Source: an uncultured Alistipes sp.
GTDB taxonomy: Bacteria; Bacteroidota; Bacteroidia; Bacteroidales; UBA932
Reading direction: 5' to 3'
Assembly: GCA_900544195.1 (NCBI GenBank)
Contig: UQUJ01000010.1
Location: 1-57,276, forward strand
Length of the DNA stretch: 57,276 nt
Translations under genes and position numbers: made by a program
Notes under the pieces: generated by a model
Told to the model about the DNA's origin: nothing
The model's database searches: none
Seen by the model: only the letters and a program-made list of their open reading frames with translations
Part shown: piece after piece, positions 18,098 to 27,130 of the stretch
Layout of the letters: every line of letters begins with the position of its first letter
Numbering within the stretch: position 1 is the first letter of the stretch

Positions 18098-18810
18098 AGC
18101 AGCAGGAAGACGCATGGCCGTTTTCCGATGGAGATGGGCGACCGCTTCCATTCCTTGACGCTTTTCGTCAGGACCGTCTCCTCCGGCAGGGTGATGTCCG
18201 CCGCGACGCAAAGCCTCGTCTGAGGCTGGAGTGTGGCCAGCAGATCCGCCATCATCGAATCGTTCCGGTATGGAGTCTCTATGAATATCTCCGTCTGGTC
18301 CAGCTGCGCGGAACGCCTTTCAATCTCCCTGACCGCTTTACGGCGTTCATCGGTCTTCGCCGGAAGATACCCGCAAAACGCGAAACTCTGGCCGTTGAGC
18401 CCCGAACCCATCAGCGCCAGCATCAGAGAGGACGGCCCGACAAGCGGAACAACCTGTATTCCACGAATATGACAGAGTGCCACCAGCTGTGCCCCCGGAT
18501 CCGCAACGGCCGGAAGACCGGCCTCTGAAATCAACCCCACATCGGTCGGTGTCCCGTCAGGGTCAGAGAACATATCAAGCAAGGCCTCCACATCCTTGGC
18601 GGAGGAATGCTCGTTGAGTTCCCTCAGCTCAAGTTCTCCTATGTGTCCTCTCAAACCGGCCGCGGAAAGGTACCTTCGCACGGTGCGCGCCTCTTCCACG
18701 ACATATTTCCGGATACCCTTGAGCCTGTCAAGAACCGGTTGCGGGATGACTTCCGCGGGATCATATTCCCCAAGAGGGGAAGGAATCAGATAGAGTCTGC
18801 CATTTGCCAT
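18079..18810 (-). CDS. RsmI-family (tetrapyrrole methylase fold) SAM-dependent methyltransferase
   Basis: The 243-residue protein has the RsmI-type opening LYLIPSPLGE, then VVEEART, SEAGLPAVADPG (the signature, about residues 96-107), VPLVGPSS (about 120-127) and SFAFCGYLPAK (about 140-150). RsmI 2'-O-methylates C1402 of 16S rRNA; Bacteroidota carry a second shorter paralogue, so I give no symbol. The last residues (ASSGH and stop) are encoded by a REP-like repeat. The -7 box at 18818-18825 predicts an almost leaderless mRNA. Confidence 0.85.
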   Translation of the reverse strand: MANGRLYLIPSPLGEYDPAEVIPQPVLDRLKGIRKYVVEEARTVRRYLSAAGLRGHIGELELRELNEHSSAKDVEALLDMFSDPDGTPTDVGLISEAGLPAVADPGAQLVALCHIRGIQVVPLVGPSSLMLALMGSGLNGQSFAFCGYLPAKTDERRKAVREIERRSAQLDQTEIFIETPYRNDSMMADLLATLQPQTRLCVAADITLPEETVLTKSVKEWKRSPISIGKRPCVFLLLASSGH

Positions 18811-18817
18811 AATACGA

Positions 18818-18825
18818 CAAATTTA
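18818..18825 (-). promoter_or_regulatory. -7 element of the RsmI-like gene
   Basis: TAAATTTG on the minus strand. With the start of transcription about 4 nt after the box, the mRNA would begin 3-4 nt before the ATG. Confidence 0.5.
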
Positions 18826-18846
18826 CGAATATTGCTGAATTTAATT

Positions 18847-18854
18847 TAACTTTG
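18847..18854 (+). promoter_or_regulatory. Alkaline phosphatase promoter -7 element
   Basis: TAACTTTG fits TAnnTTTG and rules out the in-frame start at 18852, which lies inside the box. It is back to back with the RsmI-like promoter. Confidence 0.55.
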
Positions 18855-18884
18855 CAGGAAAGAATAACACATAAGATCAGCATA

Positions 18885-19982
18885 ATGAAAAAGTCACTAG
18901 CGTTTATCTTGTTGGTTGCCTTGATGGCGACTCCATCGGTGGCAAGAGACAAGGCCCCTAAGAATGAAAAGGTTAAGAATGTCATTCTGATTATCGGGGA
19001 CGGAATGGGGCTCGGTGCCACAGCCTCATGGATGATAAACCAGAATTATGAGCCTACCTGTTTTGACAGGGCTCAGTACGCCGCCGTGGTCAAGACATAT
19101 TCGGCTAACAACAGGACAACGGATTCCGCGGCCGCCGCCACTGCGATGGCCACCGGGCACAAGACAAACAACAGCATGCTTGGAATGCTTCCGGATGGCA
19201 CCAAGCCGGAGAGTATCGCTGAATTAGCTCAGAATAAAGGGCTTTCGACAGGAATCGTTGTGACATCCTACGTTCTTGACGCTACACCGGCTGGATTTTA
19301 TGCCCATGTGGACAAACGTGGAAAAAGGAAGAAAATAGCAGAGGATCTGATTGAATTCAAACCAGATGTGATAGTCGGCGGGGGCAGGAAGTATTTCACG
19401 GAAAAGAAATATACCGATGAGAATCTTGTCGAAAAGGCTGTGAACGCCGGATTCACCTACGTGGAGACTCCGGAGAAGTTCTATGCCACCTGGACGACTC
19501 CTATCCTCGGTCTTCTTGATGAGGGCAGCCAATTGGACGAGGCTGAGATCAATTCGGATCTCCTTGCTGATCTGGCAGGTCACACGTTCGAGATTCTTGA
19601 AAAGAACAAGAAAGGTTTCTTCGCGATGATCGAAGGCTCGCACATCGACCATGCGGCGCACGCCAACAACTCTGACGAGGTGATCTGGTGGATGGAAGAG
19701 TTCGACAAGCTGGTCAACTCTGCTTTTGACTACGCTGACACCCACAAAGGAACCCTTGTTATTGTCACTGCCGACCATGAGACCGGTGGCATCACTCTGG
19801 TGCCTGGCAGCAAAGACTTCACGAAAGGGGAGAGCGGGATTGAGATGAATTATTCAGTCACAAGCCACACGGCATTGCCGGTCATCCTCTATTCCTATGG
19901 AGCCTCAGCCTGGCGGTTCGGTGGAGTGATGGATAACACCGACATATTCAAGAGAATAAAGAGTGTCTTGATTGACAAATAG
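18885..19982 (+). CDS. Alkaline phosphatase
   Basis: The 365-residue exported enzyme has a signal peptide (MKKSLAFILLVALMATPSVA) and the alkaline phosphatase core: metal-binding IGDGMG (about residues 35-40), catalytic Ser in TTDSAAAATAMATG (about 77-90), HIDHAAH, and TADHETGG near the end. It releases phosphate from organic esters in the periplasm. The GH20 gene starts 10 bp downstream, so the two are co-transcribed; both act on extracytoplasmic substrates. The start at 18885 is the ATG before the signal peptide. Confidence 0.95.
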   Translation: MKKSLAFILLVALMATPSVARDKAPKNEKVKNVILIIGDGMGLGATASWMINQNYEPTCFDRAQYAAVVKTYSANNRTTDSAAAATAMATGHKTNNSMLGMLPDGTKPESIAELAQNKGLSTGIVVTSYVLDATPAGFYAHVDKRGKRKKIAEDLIEFKPDVIVGGGRKYFTEKKYTDENLVEKAVNAGFTYVETPEKFYATWTTPILGLLDEGSQLDEAEINSDLLADLAGHTFEILEKNKKGFFAMIEGSHIDHAAHANNSDEVIWWMEEFDKLVNSAFDYADTHKGTLVIVTADHETGGITLVPGSKDFTKGESGIEMNYSVTSHTALPVILYSYGASAWRFGGVMDNTDIFKRIKSVLIDK

Positions 19983-19992
19983 AGGTTAGTTT

Positions 19993-21993
19993 ATGAAAAA
20001 GACTGTTATATCATTGCTGACACTGACGGTCATAATGCCGTCAGCATCGGCTGTTTCCGACCCGTGCGACATCATTCCTGCTCCGGCCAGATATGAGATT
20101 CTCAAGGGCGAGTATTCCCCAAGGCATGACGGAGGTGATGTGCATATTCATCTTGGCGACAAACGTTTCATAAAGGAAATAAACTCGTTGAATATTCCGG
20201 AATATGCTCGTGACGAAGCCTACAAGCTTACGGTCGGCAAAAAGGGCATTGACATTTTCGCCGTTTCCGAGACAGGTGTATTCCGCGCGAAAACCAGCCT
20301 TAAGATGATGCTGGACAAGGATTCCACCTTGACCCAATGCAGCGTTTTGGACTATCCTCGGTTCCGCCACAGAGGGCTGATGCTGGACATCTCCAGAAAT
20401 TTCCGTGACAAGGATTTCATCCTGAAGCAGCTTGACGCCATGGCTACGCTTAAGATGAGCACCCTCCACCTGCATCTGACCGATGACGCCGGCTGGAGGA
20501 TCCAGATTGACGCCTGTCCGGAACTGACCCGCAAGGCGGCCTGGAGGGTTGGACGAAACTACGAGGAATGGAGAACCTTGGGGTGCCAATATTCAGAAGA
20601 GGGTTCTCCATCGGCTTCAGGAGGGTATCTGACCAAAGCCGATGTCAAGGAGATTGTCGGATATGCATCCGCAAGGCACATCGACATCATTCCGGAAATC
20701 GAGCTTCCAGGCCATTCCGGCGAGGTTCTTGCCGCTTATCCGGATCTTGCTTGCCTGACAGCTGACGGAAAGGGACGCAGGAACACAGGTGACCTCTGCC
20801 CCGGCAAGGACAAGACCTTCGAAATGTTCGAGACAATCCTGGACGAAGTCCTGGCGATGTTCCCTTATGAATATGTCCATATTGGCGGTGACGAGGCATC
20901 GAAGCGTGGATGGAAAGAGTGTCCTGACTGTCGTCACAGAATGGAATCCGAAGATCTTAAGGATGTCGATGAACTGCAAAGCTATCTGGTAAACAGAATC
21001 ACAAGGTTTCTTGAATCCAGAGGCCGTCATGCCATCGGTTGGGACGAGATTCTGGACGGAGGGTTGGCCGATGGTGCGGCTGTGATGTCATGGAGAGGCA
21101 CTATGGGAGGCGTCACGGCGGCCAGTATGGGTCACGATGTGATCATGTCACCCGGTGACTACTGCTACTTGGACTCCAGTCAGGACGCTCCGTTCTCCCA
21201 GCCAAAGTCCTTCAGCGGCTACCGTCCGTTGGAGCAGGTCTACTCGTTCGAACCTACCGACGGCATCGCTGATGAATATGCCGGGCATCTTCTCGGTCTT
21301 CAGGCCAATCTTTGGACCGAGTTCGTTCCGACAGGGGAGAATGTGGAGTACTTGCTTTATCCCCGCGCGTTCGCCATCGCCGAGATCGGCTGGAGTCCGG
21401 CCGGAAGCAAGGACTATCCACGTTTCAGGGAGAATGCCGTCAGGCTCGCTGATGATCTTCGCTCAAAAGGTTACAACACTTTTGATCTTAGGAACGAGAT
21501 CGGCCCGAGACCGGAGTCGCTCAAGCCTCTTGACCATCTTGCGGCCGGCGCCAAGATCGCCTACAATGACCGGAAATATTCCAAAGGCTACCCGGCCGGA
21601 GGTGACAACGCCCTTGTGGACGGAAAACTCGGCGGTTGGTTCTACAAGGACAATCGCTGGCAGGGCTTTCTCTGTGATGTGGATGTCACGATAGATCTCG
21701 GTGCGGTCAAGGACATTCATTATGTCGGCGCGACTTTCCTTTCGCACACTTCAGCCGGGGTCGGCTTTCCGGTAAGGACAGAAGTTAGTTTTTCCGAGGA
21801 CGGCCAGACATATTCAGAGCCTGTTGTCTGCCTCCTGCAGGTTCCCGACAACGATTCCTGTGCCCTCCTGAACACCTTGGGCAGCGCGGTCAACGCCAAG
21901 GCCCGTTATGTCAAGTACAGAGCCGTGAGGGATGATGTGACCAAGAACCACAACCACGCCTTCATATTCATTGACGAGATTGTGGTGAATTAA
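19993..21993 (+). CDS. GH20 beta-N-acetylhexosaminidase
   Basis: The 666-residue exported glycoside hydrolase has a signal peptide, a GH20b-like N-terminal domain, then the GH20 barrel with RGLMLDISRNF (about residues 132-142), LHLHLTDDAGWRI and the catalytic Asp-Glu pair in HIGGDEAS (about 296-303). The last 140 residues form a discoidin-like (F5/8) carbohydrate-binding module (YSKGYPAGGDNALVDGKLGG...). It removes terminal GlcNAc or GalNAc from host glycans, chitin or peptidoglycan fragments. It is in an operon with the alkaline phosphatase. Confidence 0.95.
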   Translation: MKKTVISLLTLTVIMPSASAVSDPCDIIPAPARYEILKGEYSPRHDGGDVHIHLGDKRFIKEINSLNIPEYARDEAYKLTVGKKGIDIFAVSETGVFRAKTSLKMMLDKDSTLTQCSVLDYPRFRHRGLMLDISRNFRDKDFILKQLDAMATLKMSTLHLHLTDDAGWRIQIDACPELTRKAAWRVGRNYEEWRTLGCQYSEEGSPSASGGYLTKADVKEIVGYASARHIDIIPEIELPGHSGEVLAAYPDLACLTADGKGRRNTGDLCPGKDKTFEMFETILDEVLAMFPYEYVHIGGDEASKRGWKECPDCRHRMESEDLKDVDELQSYLVNRITRFLESRGRHAIGWDEILDGGLADGAAVMSWRGTMGGVTAASMGHDVIMSPGDYCYLDSSQDAPFSQPKSFSGYRPLEQVYSFEPTDGIADEYAGHLLGLQANLWTEFVPTGENVEYLLYPRAFAIAEIGWSPAGSKDYPRFRENAVRLADDLRSKGYNTFDLRNEIGPRPESLKPLDHLAAGAKIAYNDRKYSKGYPAGGDNALVDGKLGGWFYKDNRWQGFLCDVDVTIDLGAVKDIHYVGATFLSHTSAGVGFPVRTEVSFSEDGQTYSEPVVCLLQVPDNDSCALLNTLGSAVNAKARYVKYRAVRDDVTKNHNHAFIFIDEIVVN

Positions 21994-22060
21994 AACTAAT
22001 AACGCTCCTTTACAGGCGTTAATTTGTGGAAATCACGCTTATAGAGGGACAACGGTCTCT

Positions 22061-22320
22061 TCACGAGCGTCTTTCCGTCATATTCCCGCTTTTAGAGGGC
22101 GTGGTTAAATTTAGGAAACACACCAGTTCGGCGATCTGTTCTCCTTCATTCTTTTGTGTGTCGTAATCAAATCTGGTCTGAAGGCTCACCCAGTCTATTG
22201 ATGGTATGCCAAAAACTACCTCCAACTTGTCAGCCACTGGCGGAGAAGGGCTTCTGGCGTACCGAAGGAGGAGTGAGATCTTGCCAGAGAGAGTATATTC
22301 ATTGAAGGCTGAATATAATA
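22061..22320 (-). pseudogene. HigA-like antitoxin fragment
   Basis: In one minus-strand frame without a start codon, the translation includes VADKLEVVFGIPSIDWVSLQ and TRFDYDTQKNE. This resembles the C-terminal half of Bacteroidota HigA/VapI-type helix-turn-helix antitoxins (LEKALGIP...W..LQ..YDYD). The HTH itself is missing and no HigB partner is present. It occupies most of the gap between the GH20 gene and PFOR. The call rests on recalled family pattern, hence modest confidence. Confidence 0.4.
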
Positions 22321-22350
22321 AGAGAGGGTGACCAAGCCACCCTCTCTTTT
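22320..22350. terminator. Terminator after PFOR
   Basis: A 10-bp stem AGAGAGGGTG/CACCCTCTCT (22321-22330 with 22338-22347) has a T4 run on the plus side and a T/A-rich run on the minus side. It ends the fabD-PFOR transcript 20 bp past its stop. Confidence 0.7.
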
Positions 22351-22370
22351 GTGAATATGTCAGCGGTACA

Positions 22371-25300
22371 CTACTTGCCGGCGAGGCGGGTGTAGGTGCC
22401 GTAACGTACTTTGGCGAATTCCTCGGTGAGGCTCAGGAGCTCCTTGGCTCTGTCAGGGAACAGCTTGTAAAGGGATGCGAAACGAACCTCTCCCTTGAGG
22501 AAGTCCTGGAACTTGGTCCAGTCTGGCTCCTTGGAGTCGAGAGTGAACGGATTCTTTCCTTCGGCCTCGAGGGTTGGGTTGTACCTGTAGAGGTGCCAGT
22601 AACCGCAGTCAACGGCAAGCTTCTCCTCCTTCTGGCTCAGACCCATACCAGCCTTCAGACCGTGGTTGATGCACGGAGCGTAGGCGATGATCAGGGATGG
22701 ACCGTCGTAGGCCTCAGCCTCCTTTATGGCGTTCAGGTACTGTGCAGGGCTTGCACCCATGGCCACCTGTGCGACGTAGACGTAGCCATAGCTGATGGCC
22801 ATCATGCCGAGATCCTTCTTGCGGATCTTCTTGCCTGAGGCGGCGAACTTGGCGATCGCGCCGGCAGGGGTTGACTTGGAGCTCTGTCCACCGGTGTTGG
22901 AGTAAACCTCGGTGTCGAGAACGAGCACGTTCACATTCTTGCCGGAGGCGAGGACGTGGTCGAGTCCGCCGTAGCCGATGTCGTAGGCCCAGCCGTCACC
23001 ACCGAAGATCCACTGGCTGCGGGCAGGGATGAAGTGCTTGTAGTCAAGAAGTTTCTTGCAGTGAGGGCAGTCGGTCTTCTCCATGAGAGGAATGACCTTG
23101 TCAGCCACCTCGCGGGTGATCTCACCGTTCTCCTTGTTCTCAAGCCACTGCCTGAACAGTGCCTTTACTTCATCCGGGCACTTGTCGCAGTCGAGGGCGG
23201 CGGTCATGAGGTTGGCCACCGTCTCGCGGGCGCGGTCGGAGCCGATCTTCATTCCGAGGCCGAACTCGGCGTTGTCCTCGAACAGGGAGTTCTGCCAAGC
23301 CGGGCCATGACCTTGGGCGTTGGTGCAATAAGGAGAGGCAGGGAATGACGCTCCGTAGATTGAAGAGCAACCTGTGGCGTTGGCGATCATCATCCTGTCA
23401 CCGAAGAGCTGTGTGATGTTCTTGATGTAAGGGGTCTCACCGCAACCGGCGCAGGCACCGCTGAACTCGAACAGAGGCTGTGCGAACTGGGAGTTCTTGA
23501 CATTGGCTGCCTTGTTGACAACAGTGTCCTTGTAGCCTACCTTGGTGGCGAGCCAGTTGAAGTTGTCCTGCTCAGAGTGCTGGTCGAGGGCGGAAACCAT
23601 TGTGAGGGCCTTCTCCTTCGCAGGGCAGACATCCACGCAGTTGCCGCAACCTGTACAGTCATCCACAGAGACTGAAAGGGCGAATGAATATTCCTTCAGA
23701 ACGGCCTTGCCCTGTGCCTTCTTGAGTCCGGCAGGAGCCTTCTCGGCCTCTTCGGCTGTGAGCAGGAACGGACGGATGGCGGCATGAGGGCAGACGAACG
23801 CGCAGGAGTTGCACTGGATACACTTGTCTGGATCCCAGCTTGGAACCATGACGGCGACTCCGCGCTTCTCGTAGGCTGAAGTGCCGGCCGGCATCGTGCC
23901 GTCGGCGTAAGGCAGGAACGCGCTGACAGGGAGGGAGTCTCCGTTCTGGGAGTTCACAACGTCGGCGATGTCCTTCACGAAAGCAGGAGCGAGGCGATCC
24001 TTGTTAGGGGTCTCGAACCTGGCCGAGATCTTCGCCCACTCGGCAGGGATGGCCACTTCGGTATATTCACCGCCACGGTCAACGGCGGCGAAGTTCATGT
24101 TCACCACATTCTCGCCCTTGTTGCCGTAGCTCTTCACGATCGCGTCCTTCATGTACTTGACAGCGTCCTCGTAAGGGATGATGCCGGTGATCTTGAAGAA
24201 TGCGGACTGGAGGATCGTGTTGGTCCTGTTGCCGAGTCCGATCTCAGCGGCGATCTTGGTGGCGTTGATGATGTAGAGCTTGATCTTCTTCTTGCCGATG
24301 ACAGCCTTCACGTTGTCAGGGATCCTCTTGACGGTCTCTTCCTCGTCCCAGAGTGAGTTGAGGAGGAGGGTTCCTTTCTCCTTGATACCCTTGAGCACGT
24401 CGTACTTGCTCAGGTAGGAAGGAACGTGGCAGGCCACGAAGTCAGGGGTGCTGACAAGATATGGAGCCTTGATCGGCTTGTCTCCGAAGCGGAGGTGGGA
24501 GCAGGTGTAGCCGCCGGACTTCTTCGAGTCATAGTCGAAGTAGGCCTGGCAATATTTCTGCGTGTGGCTTCCGATGATCTTGATGGTGTTCTTGTTGGCT
24601 CCGACGGTGCCGTCGGATCCGAGTCCGTAGAACTTGCACTCGGTCGTGCCTGGCTTCACGATGGAAACCTCGCTCTTGATCGAGAGGGACTTGAATGTCA
24701 CGTCATCGACGATGCCGATGGTGAAGTCGTTCTTAGGCTCGTTGAGCTCAAGGTTGTCGTAAACGGCGACGATCTGGGCAGGAGTGGTGTCCTTTGAGGA
24801 CAGTCCGTAGCGTCCGCCGATGATCAGCGGAGAGTTGCTCTGTCCCTGGAACAGGGCCTTCACGTCAAGGTAGAGAGGCTCTCCGAGCGCTCCCGGCTCC
24901 TTTGTCCTGTCAAGGACGGCGATTCTCTTGACAGTCTTAGGAAGGACTTTCAGGAAATATTTCTCCGCGAATGGCCTGTAGAGGTGAACGGTGACAAGAC
25001 CGTACTTTCTGCCCTTCTTCGCGAGGTAGTCGATTGTCTCCTTGATGGTCTCGGTCACGGAACCCATGGCGACGATGATGTTCTCGGCGTCCGCGGCTCC
25101 GTAGTAGGTGAACGGACGGTACTCACGGCCTGTCATCTCGCTGATCTCACCCATGTAGCGGGCGACGATGTCCGGAACGGCGTTGTAGTAGTTGTTCCTT
25201 GACTCCACGGCCTGGAAGTAAACGTCTCCGTTCTGGGCGGTACCACGGGTGACAGGAGCGTCAGGATTGAGTGCCCTGTCACGGAAAGCCTTGAGGGACT

Positions 25301-25898
25301 TCTTGCTGACCATATTCTTGAGCTCTTCCTCGTCGAGAGCCTCGATCTTCTGGATCTCGTGCGATGTGCGGAATCCGTCGAAGAAGTGGAGGAAAGGAAT
25401 GCTGGACTTGATCGCTGAGAGGTGAGCCACGGCGGCGAGATCCTGAGCCTCCTGAACTGAACCGGAAGCGAGGAGTGCGAAGCCTGTCTGGCGGCAGGCC
25501 ATCACGTCCTGATGGTCTCCGAAGATGGAGAGGGCATGTGATGCAAGCGCGCGGGCTGAGACATGGAAGACAGCCGGAAGCATTTCTCCGGCGATCTTGT
25601 ACATGTTAGGGATCATAAGGAGAAGACCCTGTGAAGCTGTGTAGGTCGTGGTGAGGACACCGGCCTGGAGGGAGCCGTGCACTGCTCCGGAGGCACCGGC
25701 CTCACTTTCCAACTCTGTGACACTTACTGTCTCGCCCCAGAGGTTCTTTTTCCCGTGGGCAGCCCATTCGTCAATGTTCTCTGCCATCGGAGAGGATGGT
25801 GTGATAGGATAGATGCAGGCGTTCTCGCTGAAAAGATAAGCGACGTTCGCCACGGCAGTGTTACCATCACAAGTGATGAATTTCTTTTCTTTAGCCAT
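22371..25898 (-). CDS. nifJ: Pyruvate:ferredoxin (flavodoxin) oxidoreductase, single-chain
   Basis: The 1175-residue enzyme oxidises pyruvate to acetyl-CoA and CO2 and reduces ferredoxin. All fused parts are visible in order: the N-terminal pyruvate-binding domain (YPITPSSPMAENIDEW, about residues 31-46), the transketolase C-like and gamma-like domains, two 4Fe-4S clusters (CIQCNSCAFVCP about 690-701, CTGCGNCVDVCP about 745-756), and the TPP domain with CAGCGETPYIK and GDGWAYDIGYGG. It lies 23 bp after fabD. Codon use is biased as in highly expressed genes. Confidence 0.97.
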   Translation of the reverse strand: MAKEKKFITCDGNTAVANVAYLFSENACIYPITPSSPMAENIDEWAAHGKKNLWGETVSVTELESEAGASGAVHGSLQAGVLTTTYTASQGLLLMIPNMYKIAGEMLPAVFHVSARALASHALSIFGDHQDVMACRQTGFALLASGSVQEAQDLAAVAHLSAIKSSIPFLHFFDGFRTSHEIQKIEALDEEELKNMVSKKSLKAFRDRALNPDAPVTRGTAQNGDVYFQAVESRNNYYNAVPDIVARYMGEISEMTGREYRPFTYYGAADAENIIVAMGSVTETIKETIDYLAKKGRKYGLVTVHLYRPFAEKYFLKVLPKTVKRIAVLDRTKEPGALGEPLYLDVKALFQGQSNSPLIIGGRYGLSSKDTTPAQIVAVYDNLELNEPKNDFTIGIVDDVTFKSLSIKSEVSIVKPGTTECKFYGLGSDGTVGANKNTIKIIGSHTQKYCQAYFDYDSKKSGGYTCSHLRFGDKPIKAPYLVSTPDFVACHVPSYLSKYDVLKGIKEKGTLLLNSLWDEEETVKRIPDNVKAVIGKKKIKLYIINATKIAAEIGLGNRTNTILQSAFFKITGIIPYEDAVKYMKDAIVKSYGNKGENVVNMNFAAVDRGGEYTEVAIPAEWAKISARFETPNKDRLAPAFVKDIADVVNSQNGDSLPVSAFLPYADGTMPAGTSAYEKRGVAVMVPSWDPDKCIQCNSCAFVCPHAAIRPFLLTAEEAEKAPAGLKKAQGKAVLKEYSFALSVSVDDCTGCGNCVDVCPAKEKALTMVSALDQHSEQDNFNWLATKVGYKDTVVNKAANVKNSQFAQPLFEFSGACAGCGETPYIKNITQLFGDRMMIANATGCSSIYGASFPASPYCTNAQGHGPAWQNSLFEDNAEFGLGMKIGSDRARETVANLMTAALDCDKCPDEVKALFRQWLENKENGEITREVADKVIPLMEKTDCPHCKKLLDYKHFIPARSQWIFGGDGWAYDIGYGGLDHVLASGKNVNVLVLDTEVYSNTGGQSSKSTPAGAIAKFAASGKKIRKKDLGMMAISYGYVYVAQVAMGASPAQYLNAIKEAEAYDGPSLIIAYAPCINHGLKAGMGLSQKEEKLAVDCGYWHLYRYNPTLEAEGKNPFTLDSKEPDWTKFQDFLKGEVRFASLYKLFPDRAKELLSLTEEFAKVRYGTYTRLAGK

Positions 25899-25921
25899 AT
25901 CGTTAACGTTATGTTAATATA

Positions 25922-26815
25922 TTAGATTGTAGTCAAACCTTCGATGGTGATTCCTTCGGTTCCGGCCGAAATTCTCTTCACCAAGCCTTGCAGGACAGTA
26001 CCCGGGCCGATCTCCATGAAGTAGTCCGCTCCGTCCGCGAGCATATTCCTGACAGACTGGGTCCATCTCACCGGTGAGGTGAGCTGGGCGAGCAGATTCT
26101 TCTTGATGGTCTGCGGGTCTGTGACGGCCTGAGCGGTGACGTTCTGGTAGATCGGGCAGATAGGTTCCACGATTCTGGTCTCCTCGATCGCCTTTCCTAG
26201 CTCGACGCGCGCCGGCTCCATAAGAGGGGAGTGGAACGCTCCGCTGACGGCGAGAGGAAGAGCCCTCTTCGCACCTTCGGCCTTGGCTTTCTCACAGGCC
26301 TGCTCCACGGCTGTCTTCTCGCCGGAGATCACGACCTGGCCTCCGCAGTTGTAGTTGGCCGGGATCACGATGCCATCGCATGAGGAGCAGATCTCCTCGA
26401 CCTTCTCGTCCGGCAGCCCGACGATGGCGGCCATTGTCCCCGGCACCTTCTCGCAGCAGAGCTGCATCTGGGTGGCACGGATATAGACAAGACGAAGGGC
26501 ATCCTCGAAACTGATGGCTTCCGCGGCGGCAAGTGCGGAAAATTCACCAAGAGAATGCCCAGCGACCATGTCAGGTCTGAATCCTTCGTAACACTTCGCC
26601 AGAACGACGGAGTGCAGGAATATTGCCGGTTGTGTGACGCGTGTTGCCTTGAGGTCATCCGGCGTGCCCTCAAACATTATGTCAGTGATTCTGAATCCAA
26701 GTATGTCATTCGCCTTCTCGAGCAATTCCTTGCCTTTGGCGTTTCCCTCGTAAAGCGCTTTCGCCATACCTGGGAACTGGGAACCCTGACCGGGAAATAC
26801 GTATGCTTTTTTCAT
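25922..26815 (-). CDS. fabD: Malonyl-CoA:ACP transacylase
   Basis: The 297-residue enzyme moves malonyl from CoA to acyl carrier protein for fatty acid synthesis. It begins AYVFPGQGSQFPGM, and has the nucleophile elbow GHSLGEFSALAAA (Ser at about residue 89), the Arg in YIRATQMQ, and the catalytic His in VSGAFHSPLM (about 197). The ATG before KKAYVFPG is chosen because the -7 box lies 6 bp upstream, so the open frame's earlier ATG at 26824 falls inside the promoter. It is upstream of PFOR. Confidence 0.96.
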   Translation of the reverse strand: MKKAYVFPGQGSQFPGMAKALYEGNAKGKELLEKANDILGFRITDIMFEGTPDDLKATRVTQPAIFLHSVVLAKCYEGFRPDMVAGHSLGEFSALAAAEAISFEDALRLVYIRATQMQLCCEKVPGTMAAIVGLPDEKVEEICSSCDGIVIPANYNCGGQVVISGEKTAVEQACEKAKAEGAKRALPLAVSGAFHSPLMEPARVELGKAIEETRIVEPICPIYQNVTAQAVTDPQTIKKNLLAQLTSPVRWTQSVRNMLADGADYFMEIGPGTVLQGLVKRISAGTEGITIEGLTTI

Positions 26816-26821
26816 AATACG

Positions 26822-26829
26822 CAAAAATA
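26822..26829 (-). promoter_or_regulatory. fabD promoter -7 element
   Basis: TATTTTTG on the minus strand. The predicted start of transcription is about 3 nt before the fabD ATG, so the mRNA would be leaderless. Confidence 0.5.
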
Positions 26830-26945
26830 AGATTTATTATTGGATTATCCGAATATTAAAGGCTCTTTTATGGCCTTAAAAAACACATTTTTCCGCACAA
26901 AAAATATCTTTCCGCGAAAGATTTGCCAAAGATTTGTCAAAAATT

Positions 26946-26974
26946 CTTGTTTTGCCATTTATTTGTTATTTTTG
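26946..26974 (+). promoter_or_regulatory. tRNA-Arg promoter
   Basis: TTG (26946-26948) and TATTTTTG (26967-26974) are 18 bp apart, starting transcription near 26978, about 28 nt before the tRNA. Confidence 0.6.
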
Positions 26975-27005
26975 TAGTCTGATTGCGTGAAACCGCAAGA
27001 ATGAT

Positions 27006-27077
27006 GCCCCTGTAGTCTAATGGATAGAATTTCGGATTCCGGTTCCGACGATTTGGGTTCGATTCCCAACGGGGGTA
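27006..27077 (+). tRNA. tRNA-Arg (CCG)
   Basis: The 72-nt sequence folds as a cloverleaf. The acceptor GCCCCTG pairs with CGGGGGT (G-T pairs at the first and sixth positions) with discriminator A. The anticodon stem TCGGA/TCCGA encloses loop TTCCGGT, giving anticodon CCG. The T arm is TTGGG TTCGATT CCCAA. The CCA end is not encoded. Confidence 0.92.
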
Positions 27078-27130
27078 CAAGTAGGAATAAACTTTCATAT
27101 CTCATTGGATATGAATCAACCGCTCATATT

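Noticed and set aside
22371..25898. Possible frame damage in PFOR because of its length
   Set aside because: All domains of the single-chain enzyme occur in one frame in the normal order, so the length of 1175 residues is normal.
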